Source of the DNA: Nostoc sp. CHAB 5834
GTDB taxonomy: Bacteria > Cyanobacteriota > Cyanobacteriia > Cyanobacteriales > Nostocaceae
Direction: 5' to 3'
DNA: 64,000 bases
Assembly: GCA_020829485.1 (NCBI GenBank)
Contig: JAIVFU010000001.1
Span: forward strand, 62,001 to 126,000
This document shows positions 18,871 through 27,665 of this stretch, one piece after another. Every line of letters begins with the position of its first letter. Positions within the stretch are counted from its first letter, which is position 1. The notes under the pieces are model-generated. The model ran no database searches and was not told where the DNA came from. It saw only the letters and a list, made by a program, of their open reading frames with translations. The position numbers and the translations under genes are program-made.

Positions 18871-19953
18871 ATGAATCTAGACAACTCCCTTAAGTCCCTC
18901 GGTATTGCCGACCCTAGCGGCACCGGCTGGTTGGCGGTAGTATTTACGTTTCTCTTGGCTTGGCTTGTAACGTGGCGTTTAATTCCGACAGTACGCAAAT
19001 TCGCCTTGCGGGTAGGTTGGGCTGACCAACCCAATGCCCGGCGGCTCAACCGAGAACCTTTACCCAATGCAGGGGGGCTGGCTATCTACGCGGGTGTGAT
19101 TGCCGCACTGGTATTAGCTAGCCTTTTACGACCTATCGAACTCCAAAACGTATTGGCTCAGGTACTGACTATTCTGTTGGGAGGTTCAATATTAGTCCTT
19201 GTGGGTTTTATCGACGATCAGTTCGGCTTACCGCCCTCTGTTCGTTTGTGGGCGCAAGTTCTCACGGCACTTTTGCTAGTAGCTAATGGCATCAGTATTC
19301 ATGTCATGTTTGGCACTCCCATAGACTCGCTCCTGTCTATGTCGTTAACAGTACTTTGGGTAGTAGGAATTACCAATGCCATCAACTTGATGGATGGTAT
19401 GGATGGTTTAGCAGGAGGAATCAGCTTTATTACCGCCATGAGTTTGTTGGGTGTTGCAGCCCAGTTTAACAATCGTGCAGCAGCAATCTTGGTATTAGCA
19501 GCTTTGGCAGGTGCTGCACTGGGCTTTTTACGTCACAACTTTCACCCCTCGCGGATCATTATGGGTGATGCCGGAGCATACTTTTTCGGCTATGTATTGG
19601 CGGCAACCAGTATTTTAGGTAGGCTGCAACAAAACACAGTTTATGCGCTAATTCCCACGGTTTTATTTCTGTTGTTGCCAGTGCTAGATACGACTCAAGT
19701 ATTTGTGCGACGGCTATTAGCAGGAAATAACCCTCTCAGTACTCCTGGCAAAGACCATTTGCACCACCGCTTACTCGCTTGGGGACTCTCCCAGCGCAAT
19801 GCTGCCTTCACCCTTTGGTCAATTACCTTAGTTTTCAACTTGCTGGCGATGAGAATACAAGGTATGAGTTTGGCTGTGATGCTGACTACCGCTAGTAGTA
19901 TTATCATTCTTTTGGGCTTTACTATCTGGCAAAGGATACGTCAACAGCCTTAG
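18871..19953 (+). CDS. WecA/TagO-like polyprenyl-phosphate sugar-1-phosphate transferase
   Basis: The 360-residue integral membrane protein has about ten hydrophobic helices and the glycosyltransferase family 4 (MraY/WecA) motifs: DQPNARRLNREPLPNAGGLA, the Asp pair GFIDDQFGL, NAINLMDGMDGLAGG, and the FHPSRIIMGDAGAYFFGY loop. The C-terminal KDHLHHRLL histidine motif is characteristic of WecA-type rather than MraY enzymes. It would transfer GlcNAc-1-P (or a related sugar phosphate) to undecaprenyl phosphate for cell-surface polysaccharide. ATG 18871 is preferred over TTG 18859; neither has a well-spaced SD. It is transcribed away from groEL. Confidence 0.9.
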   Translation: MNLDNSLKSLGIADPSGTGWLAVVFTFLLAWLVTWRLIPTVRKFALRVGWADQPNARRLNREPLPNAGGLAIYAGVIAALVLASLLRPIELQNVLAQVLTILLGGSILVLVGFIDDQFGLPPSVRLWAQVLTALLLVANGISIHVMFGTPIDSLLSMSLTVLWVVGITNAINLMDGMDGLAGGISFITAMSLLGVAAQFNNRAAAILVLAALAGAALGFLRHNFHPSRIIMGDAGAYFFGYVLAATSILGRLQQNTVYALIPTVLFLLLPVLDTTQVFVRRLLAGNNPLSTPGKDHLHHRLLAWGLSQRNAAFTLWSITLVFNLLAMRIQGMSLAVMLTTASSIIILLGFTIWQRIRQQP

Positions 19954-20015
19954 TTGCTTGTAGGGTGAGCATTGCAATGCTAGCCCTACTATGGTTTATT
20001 CTGTCCACAAAAAAT

Positions 20016-20921
20016 TCAAGCTTGAGTTAAATTGTCTTGCAACCAAGCAACTAAATCTCCTTCTATGGAAAAATCTAACAGTGCCTCGGCTAGATTTTCA
20101 AGCTGTTCAATAGATAACTGGCTGATACGCTCTGACAATTGCTGACTCAAATTACCAATGCGTCGTCGCAACTGGCGCATGACTACTTCTAGAGTCTGTT
20201 TTTGCCTGACTTCATAACGGACTTCCTCAATGATTTCATCACGGACTTCCTCAATGATTTCATCACGGACTTCCTCATAAATTTTAGTAGTTTTGATATC
20301 AAAATCACCGAGTCCAAACATTTTTATCAACTCCTGACGACTGATACGGGGTAGTTTGTAAACTACAATTGTTTCTATTAAATCTAACACTTTTTTTTGA
20401 AGTGCTTTGTCGCTCACTTGTGAACGTGTCTTTGTAATCAAACTTTTGACTAATATGGGAGTTTGTTTTTTATTTACAACTACTAATTTGATGATACCAA
20501 CTCCCAAAGAATGTTCAGTTACTTCTGGAAGCTCGTTTAAATATAGCCTCGTTACCAATTGGCTTTCGAGTAAGACTTGATAAGGTTGTACTTGGGTTGG
20601 TTCAAGGCTGCGGCGAGGGAATATAACTACTGCTCGCCAATCTGTAGTAGGTGCGTAAAGTCGTAAATACAGAAATATTTCTGAAAATAAACGAGCGTAA
20701 AATTCGTTATCTTTTTGAAATTGAACCTCCACAAAATAAATCGGCTGACTACTAGTATCAGCAACAGGAAGAAAGACTCCATCAATGCGGAATGCTGTTT
20801 GCTTTAATTCTACTGAAGCGAAATTATATGCATTTGCTTCTGATGCTTGCAGATTAATTAATTCAAAAAAAGCACTGGGGAAAGTTTGAAATAAACGATA
20901 AAAAATGGAGTCTGTTTTCAT
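20016..20921 (-). CDS. Rpn-family (DUF2887-type) PD-(D/E)XK nuclease-like protein
   Basis: This 301-residue protein begins MKTDSIFYRLFQTFPSAFFEL, typical of the cyanobacterial Rpn/transposase-like family. The nuclease core shows RIDGVFLP (D47) and YFVEVQFQ (E65-V-Q67), i.e. D...ExQ in place of ExK. Later parts include ISRQELIKMFGL and a charged helical region (about 213-240) encoded by a 24-bp tandem repeat, giving EEVRDEII repeated. A C-terminal DUF4351-like region (RQLRRRIGNLSQQLSERISQLSIEQLENLAEALLDF) closes the protein. Rpn proteins are DNA endonucleases linked to recombination, but the biological role of this subgroup is not settled. Confidence 0.82.
   Translation of the reverse strand: MKTDSIFYRLFQTFPSAFFELINLQASEANAYNFASVELKQTAFRIDGVFLPVADTSSQPIYFVEVQFQKDNEFYARLFSEIFLYLRLYAPTTDWRAVVIFPRRSLEPTQVQPYQVLLESQLVTRLYLNELPEVTEHSLGVGIIKLVVVNKKQTPILVKSLITKTRSQVSDKALQKKVLDLIETIVVYKLPRISRQELIKMFGLGDFDIKTTKIYEEVRDEIIEEVRDEIIEEVRYEVRQKQTLEVVMRQLRRRIGNLSQQLSERISQLSIEQLENLAEALLDFSIEGDLVAWLQDNLTQA
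20220..20278. repeat. 24-bp tandem repeat within the Rpn-family gene
   Basis: About two and a half copies of a 24-base unit encode EEVRDEII repeats in frame. Copy-number variation here would change the length of a helix without breaking the gene. Confidence 0.8.
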
Positions 20922-20949
20922 AATTAGTTTGTCAAGATTGATTTAATAA

Positions 20950-20991
20950 GTTCGTAGTTAGCGCTTCAGCGCTAAAGCGCCAACTACGAAC
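20950..20991. repeat. Long hairpin between Rpn-family gene and fabG
   Basis: GTTCGTAGTTAGCGCTT pairs with AAGCGCCAACTACGAAC (one mismatch region), with an inner AGCGCTTCAGCGCT palindrome. It is a dispersed Nostoc-type palindrome that could also end fabG transcripts. Confidence 0.7.
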
Positions 20992-21011
20992 AATCGCTAC
21001 CTCTCAACTAT

Positions 21012-21758
21012 TTAGGCCATTACCATACCGCCATCGACATTAAAGACTTGTCCGGTGATATAGGTGGCGGCGGGATCGGCGGCGAGGAAGCGCACCATCC
21101 CAGCGATTTCTTCGGGTTGACCGAAACGGCCGAGTGGAATGTATTTCAGAATATCTTCGGGGTTGTTGAGGTCGCTGGTCATGTCGGTGGCGATGAATCC
21201 AGGGGCGACGGCGTTAACAGTGATGCCGCGAGTAGCTAGTTCTTTGGCAACGCTTTTGGTGAAGCCGATTACACCTGCTTTGGCGGCGCTGTAGTTTGAC
21301 TGACCTGGGTTGCCCATTAGCCCTGCAACGGAAGTAATGTTGATAATCCGCCCCGATCGCTGCTTGAGCATAATTTTACTGATGGCGCGTGTACATAAGA
21401 AAACACCAGTTAGATTCAGGTCTATCACAGCTTGCCAATCTTCTGGCTTCAAACGCAAAAGCAGATTGTCGCGGGTAATACCTGCGTTGTTGACTAAGAT
21501 ATCCACACGGCTGAACTTTTCCATCACGGTGTTAACTAGTGTGTCTACTTGATCGCCTTTAGAAACGTCTGCTTGGATAGCGATCGCCTGACCTCCGCCA
21601 TCTATAATTTCTGTAACAACTGCTTCAGCTGCTGCACTCGAACTGGCATAATTGACCACTGCGATCGCTCCTTGTGTGGCTAATTCAATTGCGATCGCTC
21701 GCCCAATTCCTCGTGATGCACCTGTAACAATTGCGACTTTATCTTGTAATAGTGTCAT
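21012..21758 (-). CDS. fabG: 3-oxoacyl-[acyl-carrier-protein] reductase
   Basis: The 248-residue short-chain dehydrogenase has the NADPH-binding TGASRGIGRAIA (about 13-24), the NNAGIT motif (about 90-95), the catalytic Ser in NITSVAG, and YSAAKAG with the Tyr/Lys pair (about 155-161). It ends GQVFNVDGGMVMA, a typical FabG terminus. It reduces beta-ketoacyl-ACP in the cytoplasmic type II fatty-acid cycle. GAGGAA six bases before ATG 21758 supports the start. It is an isolated gene here, without other fab genes. Sequence and length agree with true FabG rather than a PhaB-like paralogue, though this cannot be proven by inspection. Confidence 0.92.
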   Translation of the reverse strand: MTLLQDKVAIVTGASRGIGRAIAIELATQGAIAVVNYASSSAAAEAVVTEIIDGGGQAIAIQADVSKGDQVDTLVNTVMEKFSRVDILVNNAGITRDNLLLRLKPEDWQAVIDLNLTGVFLCTRAISKIMLKQRSGRIINITSVAGLMGNPGQSNYSAAKAGVIGFTKSVAKELATRGITVNAVAPGFIATDMTSDLNNPEDILKYIPLGRFGQPEEIAGMVRFLAADPAATYITGQVFNVDGGMVMA

Positions 21759-22070
21759 TTAATGTTCCTCAATCCTAGAAATACCGCGCTAATTATCTTA
21801 TGGTGATTTAGGGAACATCTGAGTATTGTCTGGATAATTAAATATCTGTATATTTGGTTGGTCAGGATAGGTTTAAATACATCTCTAATGCACATACACC
21901 AACTTAAACAATCTGTGGATTTTATTATAATTATTTAAGATTTTTTGCGGGACAATCAGTTCATATTGACTAATCTAATTCTTTACCAACAAAAACCCAT
22001 GAGCCTATACCGCTTTTATTTTCTAAGAATTACTATTGAAACAAACAATTGAAAATCGGTGTGTATCATC

Positions 22071-22388
22071 ATGGCAACTAAAAAGCAATTTAACAGCTTT
22101 GAAGAGATGCTGTCTGCTTCTGATGTACCTGTATTAGTAGATTTTTACGCTGACTGGTGTGGCCCATGCCAAATGATGGTGCCAATTTTAGAGCAAGTCA
22201 ATGCCCAACTTAAGGATCGCCTGCGGATTGTCAAAATCGACACAGAAAAATACACAGATTTGGCTACCCAGTATAAAATTGCCTCTCTACCAACCTTGGT
22301 ACTGTTTAAGCAGGGTCAGCCTGTAGATCGGATAGAGGGAGTGATGCAAGCACCGCAGTTGGTGCAATATCTACAAACAAAGGTTTAA
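22071..22388 (+). CDS. Thioredoxin
   Basis: A 105-residue single-domain thioredoxin: VLVDFYADWCGPCQMMVPIL with the WCGPC active site (about 29-33), the buried IDTEKYTDLATQYKI segment, and the cis-proline loop SLPTLVLFKQG. It is a cytoplasmic dithiol-disulphide carrier. ATG 22071 begins MATKKQFNSFEEML; the GTG at 22059 is a weaker alternative. It is monocistronic, divergent from fabG. The short N-terminus and lack of a signal peptide argue against an exported form; which thioredoxin class (m, x, y) it is cannot be decided here. Confidence 0.93.
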   Translation: MATKKQFNSFEEMLSASDVPVLVDFYADWCGPCQMMVPILEQVNAQLKDRLRIVKIDTEKYTDLATQYKIASLPTLVLFKQGQPVDRIEGVMQAPQLVQYLQTKV

Positions 22389-22605
22389 GTTAACACTTAA
22401 AATTTGGATTTTAGCTGCCAGAGGCGCGAAATATCGCGTCTTTTTTAGTGGAGTAGCACGGTTAGCTGTAGCCCTACGAATCACTGTGTAAAATCTTAAG
22501 TAAATATTAAGCATATATACTTATACGTCTAAAGAAAGTAGTTTAGAAATTAGGATAGCTATATTGTATAGATATAACAAAATATCTTGACAAATAAAGC
22601 AATAT

Positions 22606-22731
22606 ATGATCGAGCAGCAAAGACCTGACAAAGCCTATATTTGGGTGAATATTGATTTTGATAAGGTTAAACATAGAATAGATGCGGTGACTTGCCAGAT
22701 TGAGCGGGTTATACAAAAGCACGAATTTTAA
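22606..22731 (+). CDS. Possible 41-residue small protein
   Basis: ATG 22606 opens a short frame ending TAA 22731. The product (MIEQQRPDKAYIWVNIDFD...) is charged with amphipathic spacing in its second half (HRIDAVTCQIERVIQKHEF), suggesting a helix. There is no clear SD. It is followed immediately by a strong hairpin (22746-22778). I do not recognise it; it may be a small gene or a fragment. Confidence 0.25.
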   Translation: MIEQQRPDKAYIWVNIDFDKVKHRIDAVTCQIERVIQKHEF

Positions 22732-22745
22732 AATCAAACTGGTAT

Positions 22746-22778
22746 AGGTATTGAGCCGAGGATTTCGGCTCAATACCT
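22746..22778. repeat. Perfect 14-bp-arm hairpin
   Basis: AGGTATTGAGCCGA and its exact complement TCGGCTCAATACCT are separated by GGATT. No T-run follows on either strand, so a dispersed palindrome is likelier than a terminator. The surrounding gap (22389-23252) shows nothing else convincing apart from the small ORF and AT-rich sequence. Confidence 0.75.
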
Positions 22779-23252
22779 ACCAAAAAATTATTTACTCAAA
22801 AAAATTAAGAGACTGCGATCGCTGATCGATTTGGGTGCAGGTAAGATCAGCAAGAAAACAATGGAAATAATTTCTCTTGCGGTTGTAGCCCACTGTAGGC
22901 ATCACACCAGTCTTCATTATCACATTTTAGCAAAATAAACAACACCTTACAGTAAGTAATATTTTTAACAAAACATTTGTAACTACCCTTGCAGTTTATT
23001 TACCCACCGCCTGCTATTCTTATAGTTACTTCGGTCTGTCATAGCAGATAGATTATCCTCAATAATGTTTCATTTATTAGCGCTCATATACCATCGTGGT
23101 AATGTGGGTGCTTTTACTTTATCCTTCATGGCAAAAATCTGGTTTGATTTTGAGGCGATATCTGGTGTTTGGTATACTAAGCTGACACTAGACATCTCTA
23201 GAAATTAAATATGCGTTACCCAAAACCCTTGTAGAGACGTAGCAGTGCTACG

Positions 23253-23453
23253 TCAAAACAATTCTTTTTCGGAGATGTCTACTGAAGCTTTAACTTGACC
23301 AAAACGGCGATGTCTACGACGGGCTACGCCTACGCGTCTTTGGTAGCTCAACAAAGCCTGATGAAATGCTTCTCTATTAAAGTCTGGCCAAAGGATATCG
23401 GTGAAATACATCTCTGTATAAGCCATTTGCCATAAGAGAAAATTACTCAATCG
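23253..23453 (-). pseudogene. UppS (isoprenyl transferase) C-terminal fragment
   Basis: The translation [19 protein letters not shown] followed by LWPDF is the conserved C-terminal block of undecaprenyl diphosphate synthase, which forms part of the active-site and dimer region. Only about 45 native residues remain. A TAG codon precedes the ATG at 23456, and all upstream catalytic sequence is absent. After the native YQRR a short palindromic element (ACGCGTAGGCGTAGCCC, about 23320-23340) is inserted in frame, giving [10 protein letters not shown], and the end of the protein is altered. The break at about 23454 joins it head to head with a STAND NTPase remnant. Confidence 0.8.
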
Positions 23454-23456
23454 CAT

Positions 23457-25295
23457 CTACTTTGATTACTAGCCGCGATCGCCTTTGTGAACCTGGGCTA
23501 AATGTGAATCACTATCGGCTTCCTGGTTTGGATCAAAGTGCATGGCAACAGTTTTTTAGCAACCGTGGATTAGCCATAAACTTGCCAACCTTGCAAATCA
23601 TGCATCGCACTTATGGCGGTAATGCTAAAGCAATGGGAATTCTCTGTGGTTCGATTCAGGAGGATTTTGGCGGTGACATGGTTCTTTATTGGCAAGAAAA
23701 TCATGCCGATCCCTTAGCAGCAACCGACTTAAAAAATTTAGCGGTTAGTCAAATCAATCGTCTACAAGTCCTCGATCCCCAAGCATATTGCTTGCTTTGT
23801 CGTTTGGGATGTTATCGTTACCAAGATATACCCACCATTCCATCTCAAGGATTGTTTTGTTTACTTTGGGATGTTCCACCCGATCAACATCGTCAAATCA
23901 TTGCCTCGTTGAAAAATCGGTCTTTGGTGGAGTGCGATAAGGGTGAATATTGGTTGCATCCCGTGATTAGGAAAGAGGTGATCGCACGTTTACGCCCCAG
24001 TGATGAATGGGAAATTGCCAACCACAAAGCCGCAGAATTTTGGACAACTAGTGTTAAACAAATTGAAACCTTTAAGGATGCTTTGCAAGCTTTAGAAGCA
24101 TATTATCATTACATAGAAATTATTGAAGAAGGCAGAAGGCAGAGGGCAGAAGGCAGAAGGTTCAATTTAGAAGGGGATTCAAACCCCTCCTAAATTGGGA
24201 CCACCAAATCAGAGATTGTGGTGGGGGTCTTAAACCCTTACTCCCTTTGGTCGTGGGCAGAGTCTTGAGTCAGAATTCCCTTCTGCCTTCTGCCTCCTGC
24301 CCTCTGCCTTTCTTGATAAATTTGAGTTAGCGGGTAAGGTCATTTTAAAAAGCCGAAATAATCAATGGCAGCAGTTTTTGCCTCTTGGTAGTACGTTGTA
24401 TCGGATGGGCTTAATTCAGCCGATACTTACGGCAATTAATCAAGTTGTTAATAATCTAGAAAATGACCAAAATCTCAGCGAACTTTACAATATACTAGGT
24501 GATTTATATTGGATAACAGGTAAAATTAGTCAAGCGATCGCCTGTCAAGAAAAGACTATTACTCTGGCAACCCAAGCACTCAAATCACTTGTACCTCAGC
24601 CAGAGAATAAACATCCAGTTTACTATCTGAGAATGCTAGAGGTAGATTCTTTATTAAGTATTGGTCTTTACAAAATAGATTTGTGGGAACTAGAGGCAGC
24701 CGTAAACTTATTTCAACAAGTAATTTACCTGGCTCAAAATACCGAGCATCATCGCTGGGCAGAGAAAGCTTCAGTTTGTTTAGCTTTGGTATATTCTTAT
24801 TTAGGTTTATGTGATGCTTCCTATCAATTAGCAAATGTAGCTTATCAAAATATTATAAACGAAAAATTGGTGGAACAAACTGGAAGATTTGTCTATTTCA
24901 TGCAAATTTTAGGTCAAACATATCTAAATTTAGGAGATTTTTATAAGGCAAATCAAATACTGCACCAAGCTTTGAGTTTTGCTGAAGAAAGCCACTATAT
25001 GCAGGTAAAAGCAAAAACACTAAATGGTTTAGCAGAAATCCATCGACAACAAACATTTGCATTAGCCCTTACTCATCATACAGAAGCAATCGAACTTTTG
25101 GATAAAATAGGTGCTAAGTGTGACCTAGCTGAAGCTTATTTTCAATTAGGTTTAACTTATCAAAAGATGGCAAAGCCTAATGAAAGCCAAATGAATTTTA
25201 ATCGAGCGATTCAACTATTCACTGAAATAAAAGCTCCGAAGCAAGTTGAAAAAATTTTCAACTGCGCTGCTCAAGGTTGTGTCAAGCATTCCTGA
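23457..25295 (+). pseudogene. STAND (NB-ARC/TPR) NTPase, truncated and interrupted
   Basis: Two segments in different frames belong to one former gene. The first (23457-24125) starts inside the NB-ARC domain at LITSRDRLCEPGLNVNHYRLPGL (the sensor region after Walker B) and continues through GGNAKAMGILCGSI and a winged-helix-like part (LHPVIRKEVIARL). The Walker A and B motifs are missing. The second (24315-25295) begins DKFELAGKVILKSRNN and carries TPR-like repeats (LYNILGDLYWITGKISQAIACQEKTI; LGQTYLNLGDFYKANQILHQAL; AYFQLGLTYQKMAKPNESQMNFNRAI). They are separated by a hairpin element (24129-24312) that adds a stop and a frameshift. Intact relatives are signalling or defence ATPases; this copy cannot hydrolyse ATP. 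Confidence 0.85.
24129..24312. mobile_element. Palindromic element bounded by heptamer arrays
   Basis: GGCAGAAGGCAGAGGGCAG-type heptamers at 24129-24160 face their complement (CCTTCTGCCTTCTGCCTCC) at 24279-24312. The interior holds two further stems, GGGGATTCAAACCCC with AATTTAGAA arms, and CCACCA/TGGTGG-type complements. It has no ORF and splits the STAND gene, so it inserted after that gene existed. Confidence 0.78.
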
Positions 25296-25485
25296 CATTG
25301 TTGAGTGGATATCCCTGCTTTGTGTAGCTTGTCGTCCATCATTTATAGCTAAACCAAGGCATAATCAGAAAAATTCAGCTTTGGCCGATTTTTGCGGTGG
25401 CGATCGCCCTCAACAAATTAAAATAACCAAAGCGCGATCGCATTGTCGAAAAGTCTCAACTTGCGATCGCAATTTTTTGGATAAA

Positions 25486-26739
25486 TTACCGGGATCTGTT
25501 TAAACTCGGTAAAGTTTGGTTTTGATTTAAACTCGGTATTTGGTTTTGATTTAAACTCGGTATTTGGTTTTGGTTTTGAAGGACGAGATTTGCATTGACT
25601 GCGGTTAGGAAATTTAGATTGACTGCTGGGGTTGTTGTGATTCCAGATAAGGTGCTTCTAGATAAGGTGACATTAGCAGATGGAACAGCTTGGAAATTAC
25701 TTATTGTTGGTGGCAGATTTATCGAGTTTAGTTGAGCTAGCGGGATCTGGGTAGTACTTCGTAAAGCTCTAGCGTTAGATATCCTCACGGAATTGTCGGA
25801 ACTACTATTAGTGAAGCTTAACATTGGTGTTTCACCACGCTTAACTGGAAATTGAGTCCAGTTAGTTGTAGTTACCTGAGGCCGTTGAGGATCTGTGTAT
25901 TCGCTGTAAACTGTATAATATTCAGTTGGAGTAAGTTGTGAAAGTTGAGTAACTGCTGATGAAAAACCTTGAGTAACTGCTGATGAAATACGTTGACTAA
26001 CTGCTGAAATTGGAGTAACTTGTGAAAGTTGCGTAACCGTTGAAATTGGAGTGAGTTTTGAAAGTTGAGTAACTGCTGATGAAAGACCTTGAGTAACTGC
26101 TAAAAGTTGAGTTACTGCTGAAAGACGTGGACTCACAATGGTGAGTTTAGGAGACACCATTGTGTATTGTCTTAATCTAGAAGTATTAGGGTTTTGGGGA
26201 TCTCGTAGCTGAATTAACGAACGCGAAAATGAAGGATTGAGTTCTGTATTTGAATTAATCGTTTGGTAATATCCATAATGGAGTGCCACACAGCGCGAGA
26301 CTTTACAATTTATACCATCATAGTTGTAGGCGGGAGAATTAGTACCACCAGAATAAAGATCCAATAGCAGTGGTTGCCCCGGTTTCTCAGTGAATAAACC
26401 ACTTATTTCGTTAGGAGTTGGGTTAACTTGAAATTGAGATCCACCTACAGGTCTATTATTTAAGTAGTTGGTTGCAAATGGATCGTAGACGGTCGTGCTG
26501 TCAATATCAACACCTACACCAGAGTCATCAATTCTAACAATCCCACCAATTTGCACAACAGCAAGTTGAGTAGCTGTAGGAAATAGATTTATTAAGACAG
26601 CAGGATCAATAATCACATCAGTATTGACAAAGACTGTTCTGGATACATCTTGTGCATTAGATGAGGATGCGGAAAACACAGCAGAACCTATTAAGAGCAG
26701 AAAAGCTAGCTGTTTCCTGAACCGTTTGAAGGATTGCAT
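25486..26739 (-). CDS. Secreted repeat-containing protein of unknown function
   Basis: The 417-residue protein has a classical signal peptide (FRKQLAFLLLIGSAVFSASSSNAQD, cleavage near 30). The N-terminal half of the mature part has two cysteines close together (INCKVSRC, about 145-152). It is followed by a region (about 200-275) of degenerate 11-13 residue repeats around AVTQLSQLTPIS. The C-terminus repeats NQIPSLNQ three times. The start at 26739 is supported by GGAG eight bases upstream. The 400-bp upstream region is homologous to that upstream of the secreted gene at 28960-29574. Function is unknown; the repeats suggest an elongated beta-rich or Ser/Thr-rich surface segment. Confidence 0.75.
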   Translation of the reverse strand: MQSFKRFRKQLAFLLLIGSAVFSASSSNAQDVSRTVFVNTDVIIDPAVLINLFPTATQLAVVQIGGIVRIDDSGVGVDIDSTTVYDPFATNYLNNRPVGGSQFQVNPTPNEISGLFTEKPGQPLLLDLYSGGTNSPAYNYDGINCKVSRCVALHYGYYQTINSNTELNPSFSRSLIQLRDPQNPNTSRLRQYTMVSPKLTIVSPRLSAVTQLLAVTQGLSSAVTQLSKLTPISTVTQLSQVTPISAVSQRISSAVTQGFSSAVTQLSQLTPTEYYTVYSEYTDPQRPQVTTTNWTQFPVKRGETPMLSFTNSSSDNSVRISNARALRSTTQIPLAQLNSINLPPTISNFQAVPSANVTLSRSTLSGITTTPAVNLNFLTAVNANLVLQNQNQIPSLNQNQIPSLNQNQTLPSLNRSR

Positions 26740-27139
26740 ACCTTAATCTCCATAAAAACAAAGACAAGAAAATACAAAGCTCCAAAGATCCCAAATAATT
26801 TTTGTATTTGGTATCTTTGTTGCTTTTTATCTTTCTATGTTTATATATATAACTGGTAAATTGAAGGTTAATTTATTCCAAAATCAAACTTTACAATCCT
26901 TGAGTTATCGGATTTAAATCAATTTAATTCATGGGTATTGGGCTGACGTAGAAAATATGTTGTCTATGTCTATAAGGTAGATGGGTGTTACTTTTTTCTA
27001 GAATTGGGTAATGAGCAACCTAGAAGATCAGGCGATCGCTAAACTTAATAGTAAGCTGTAATTGGTAAACCCTTAACAACCAAATAATCGCTCTTTAATT
27101 CCTCTGTACGAATAAAAATAAAAGCAAATTTTTGAACTA
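26740..27139 (-). promoter_or_regulatory. Duplicated leader region, copy A
   Basis: By eye most positions align with copy B (29575-29967) over about 390 bases, continuously and in the same orientation relative to the downstream gene. Both include a long hairpin in the presumed 5' untranslated region: here CAAAGATCCCAAATA against TATTTGGTATCTTTG (one mismatch), at about 26783-26820. AT-rich promoter-like sequence lies further upstream. It drives the gene ending at 25486. Confidence 0.75.
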
Positions 27140-27222
27140 CCATCTGCACAACCAAAGGACTTTGACAAAGCTACTTGCTGTTCACTGGATGGATATAGTC
27201 TTACCTTAATCGCAGTCAGCAC
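27140..27222 (-). pseudogene. TnpB N-terminal fragment
   Basis: Reading from GTG 27222 the minus strand gives LTAIKVRLYPSSEQQVALS followed by KSFGCA, the N-terminus of an IS605-type TnpB (Y/RLYP then EQ, then FGCA). The match stops abruptly at about 27140, where homology to the duplicated leader begins. Only about 28 codons remain. Confidence 0.7.
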
Positions 27223-27366
27223 TTATGGTGTATTGAAACGAAATGTTTCCGCCAAGAAATCACTATAATTAATCTCGGCAATCTCAGCAAATGTGCCTAC
27301 TCGCTCAATGAGCTTAGTGCTAAAGTTAAGTCGAACTGCCTCAATATCAAATTGACTGTAAGACAT
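27223..27366 (-). pseudogene. 5' fragment of a cyanobacterial nuclease-like gene
   Basis: ATG 27366 opens 47 codons (MSYSQFDIEAVRLNFSTKLI, then YSDFLAETFRFN) ending TAA. The pattern matches the first 50 residues of a larger cyanobacterial family that resembles restriction-enzyme-type nucleases and continues PLALAINTEKARSE, which is absent here. The stop lies directly against the tnpB fragment, so insertion of an IS605-type element probably truncated it. Confidence 0.5.
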
Positions 27367-27665
27367 TGCCCAATCCTATGACTCGCTGGAGAAGCACATC
27401 AATATTAATTAGATTAGCCTAATTGTCTATAAAGCGATGTTTCTATTTTTGCCCTTTTTTTCAGTGGCGCTCAACTTAACTGCAAATTATTCTGTAAAGC
27501 GATCGCACTTCCGAAATCCAAAAAAACGATCGCATTGTCGAAAAGTCTCAACTTGCGATCGCAATTTTTTGCATAAATACATTCTGGTATTGTAGCAAAA
27601 GAAAAATTATGCTCGTTTAAGTAGCTTTGTGAACGTAATCAAATGAAGCCAAGCAATCCCAAAGT
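27367..27665. other. Intergenic, HIP1-rich
   Basis: No gene. It contains several GCGATCGC sites and a stretch (about 27537-27566, GTCGAAAAGTCTCAACTTGC) also found at 25443-25463, a short dispersed repeat. Confidence 0.5.

Noticed and set aside
24180..24230. tRNA-like GGGGATTCAAACCCC stem
   Set aside because: It is an internal palindrome of the element splitting the STAND gene; no cloverleaf or CCA-side pairing can be built.
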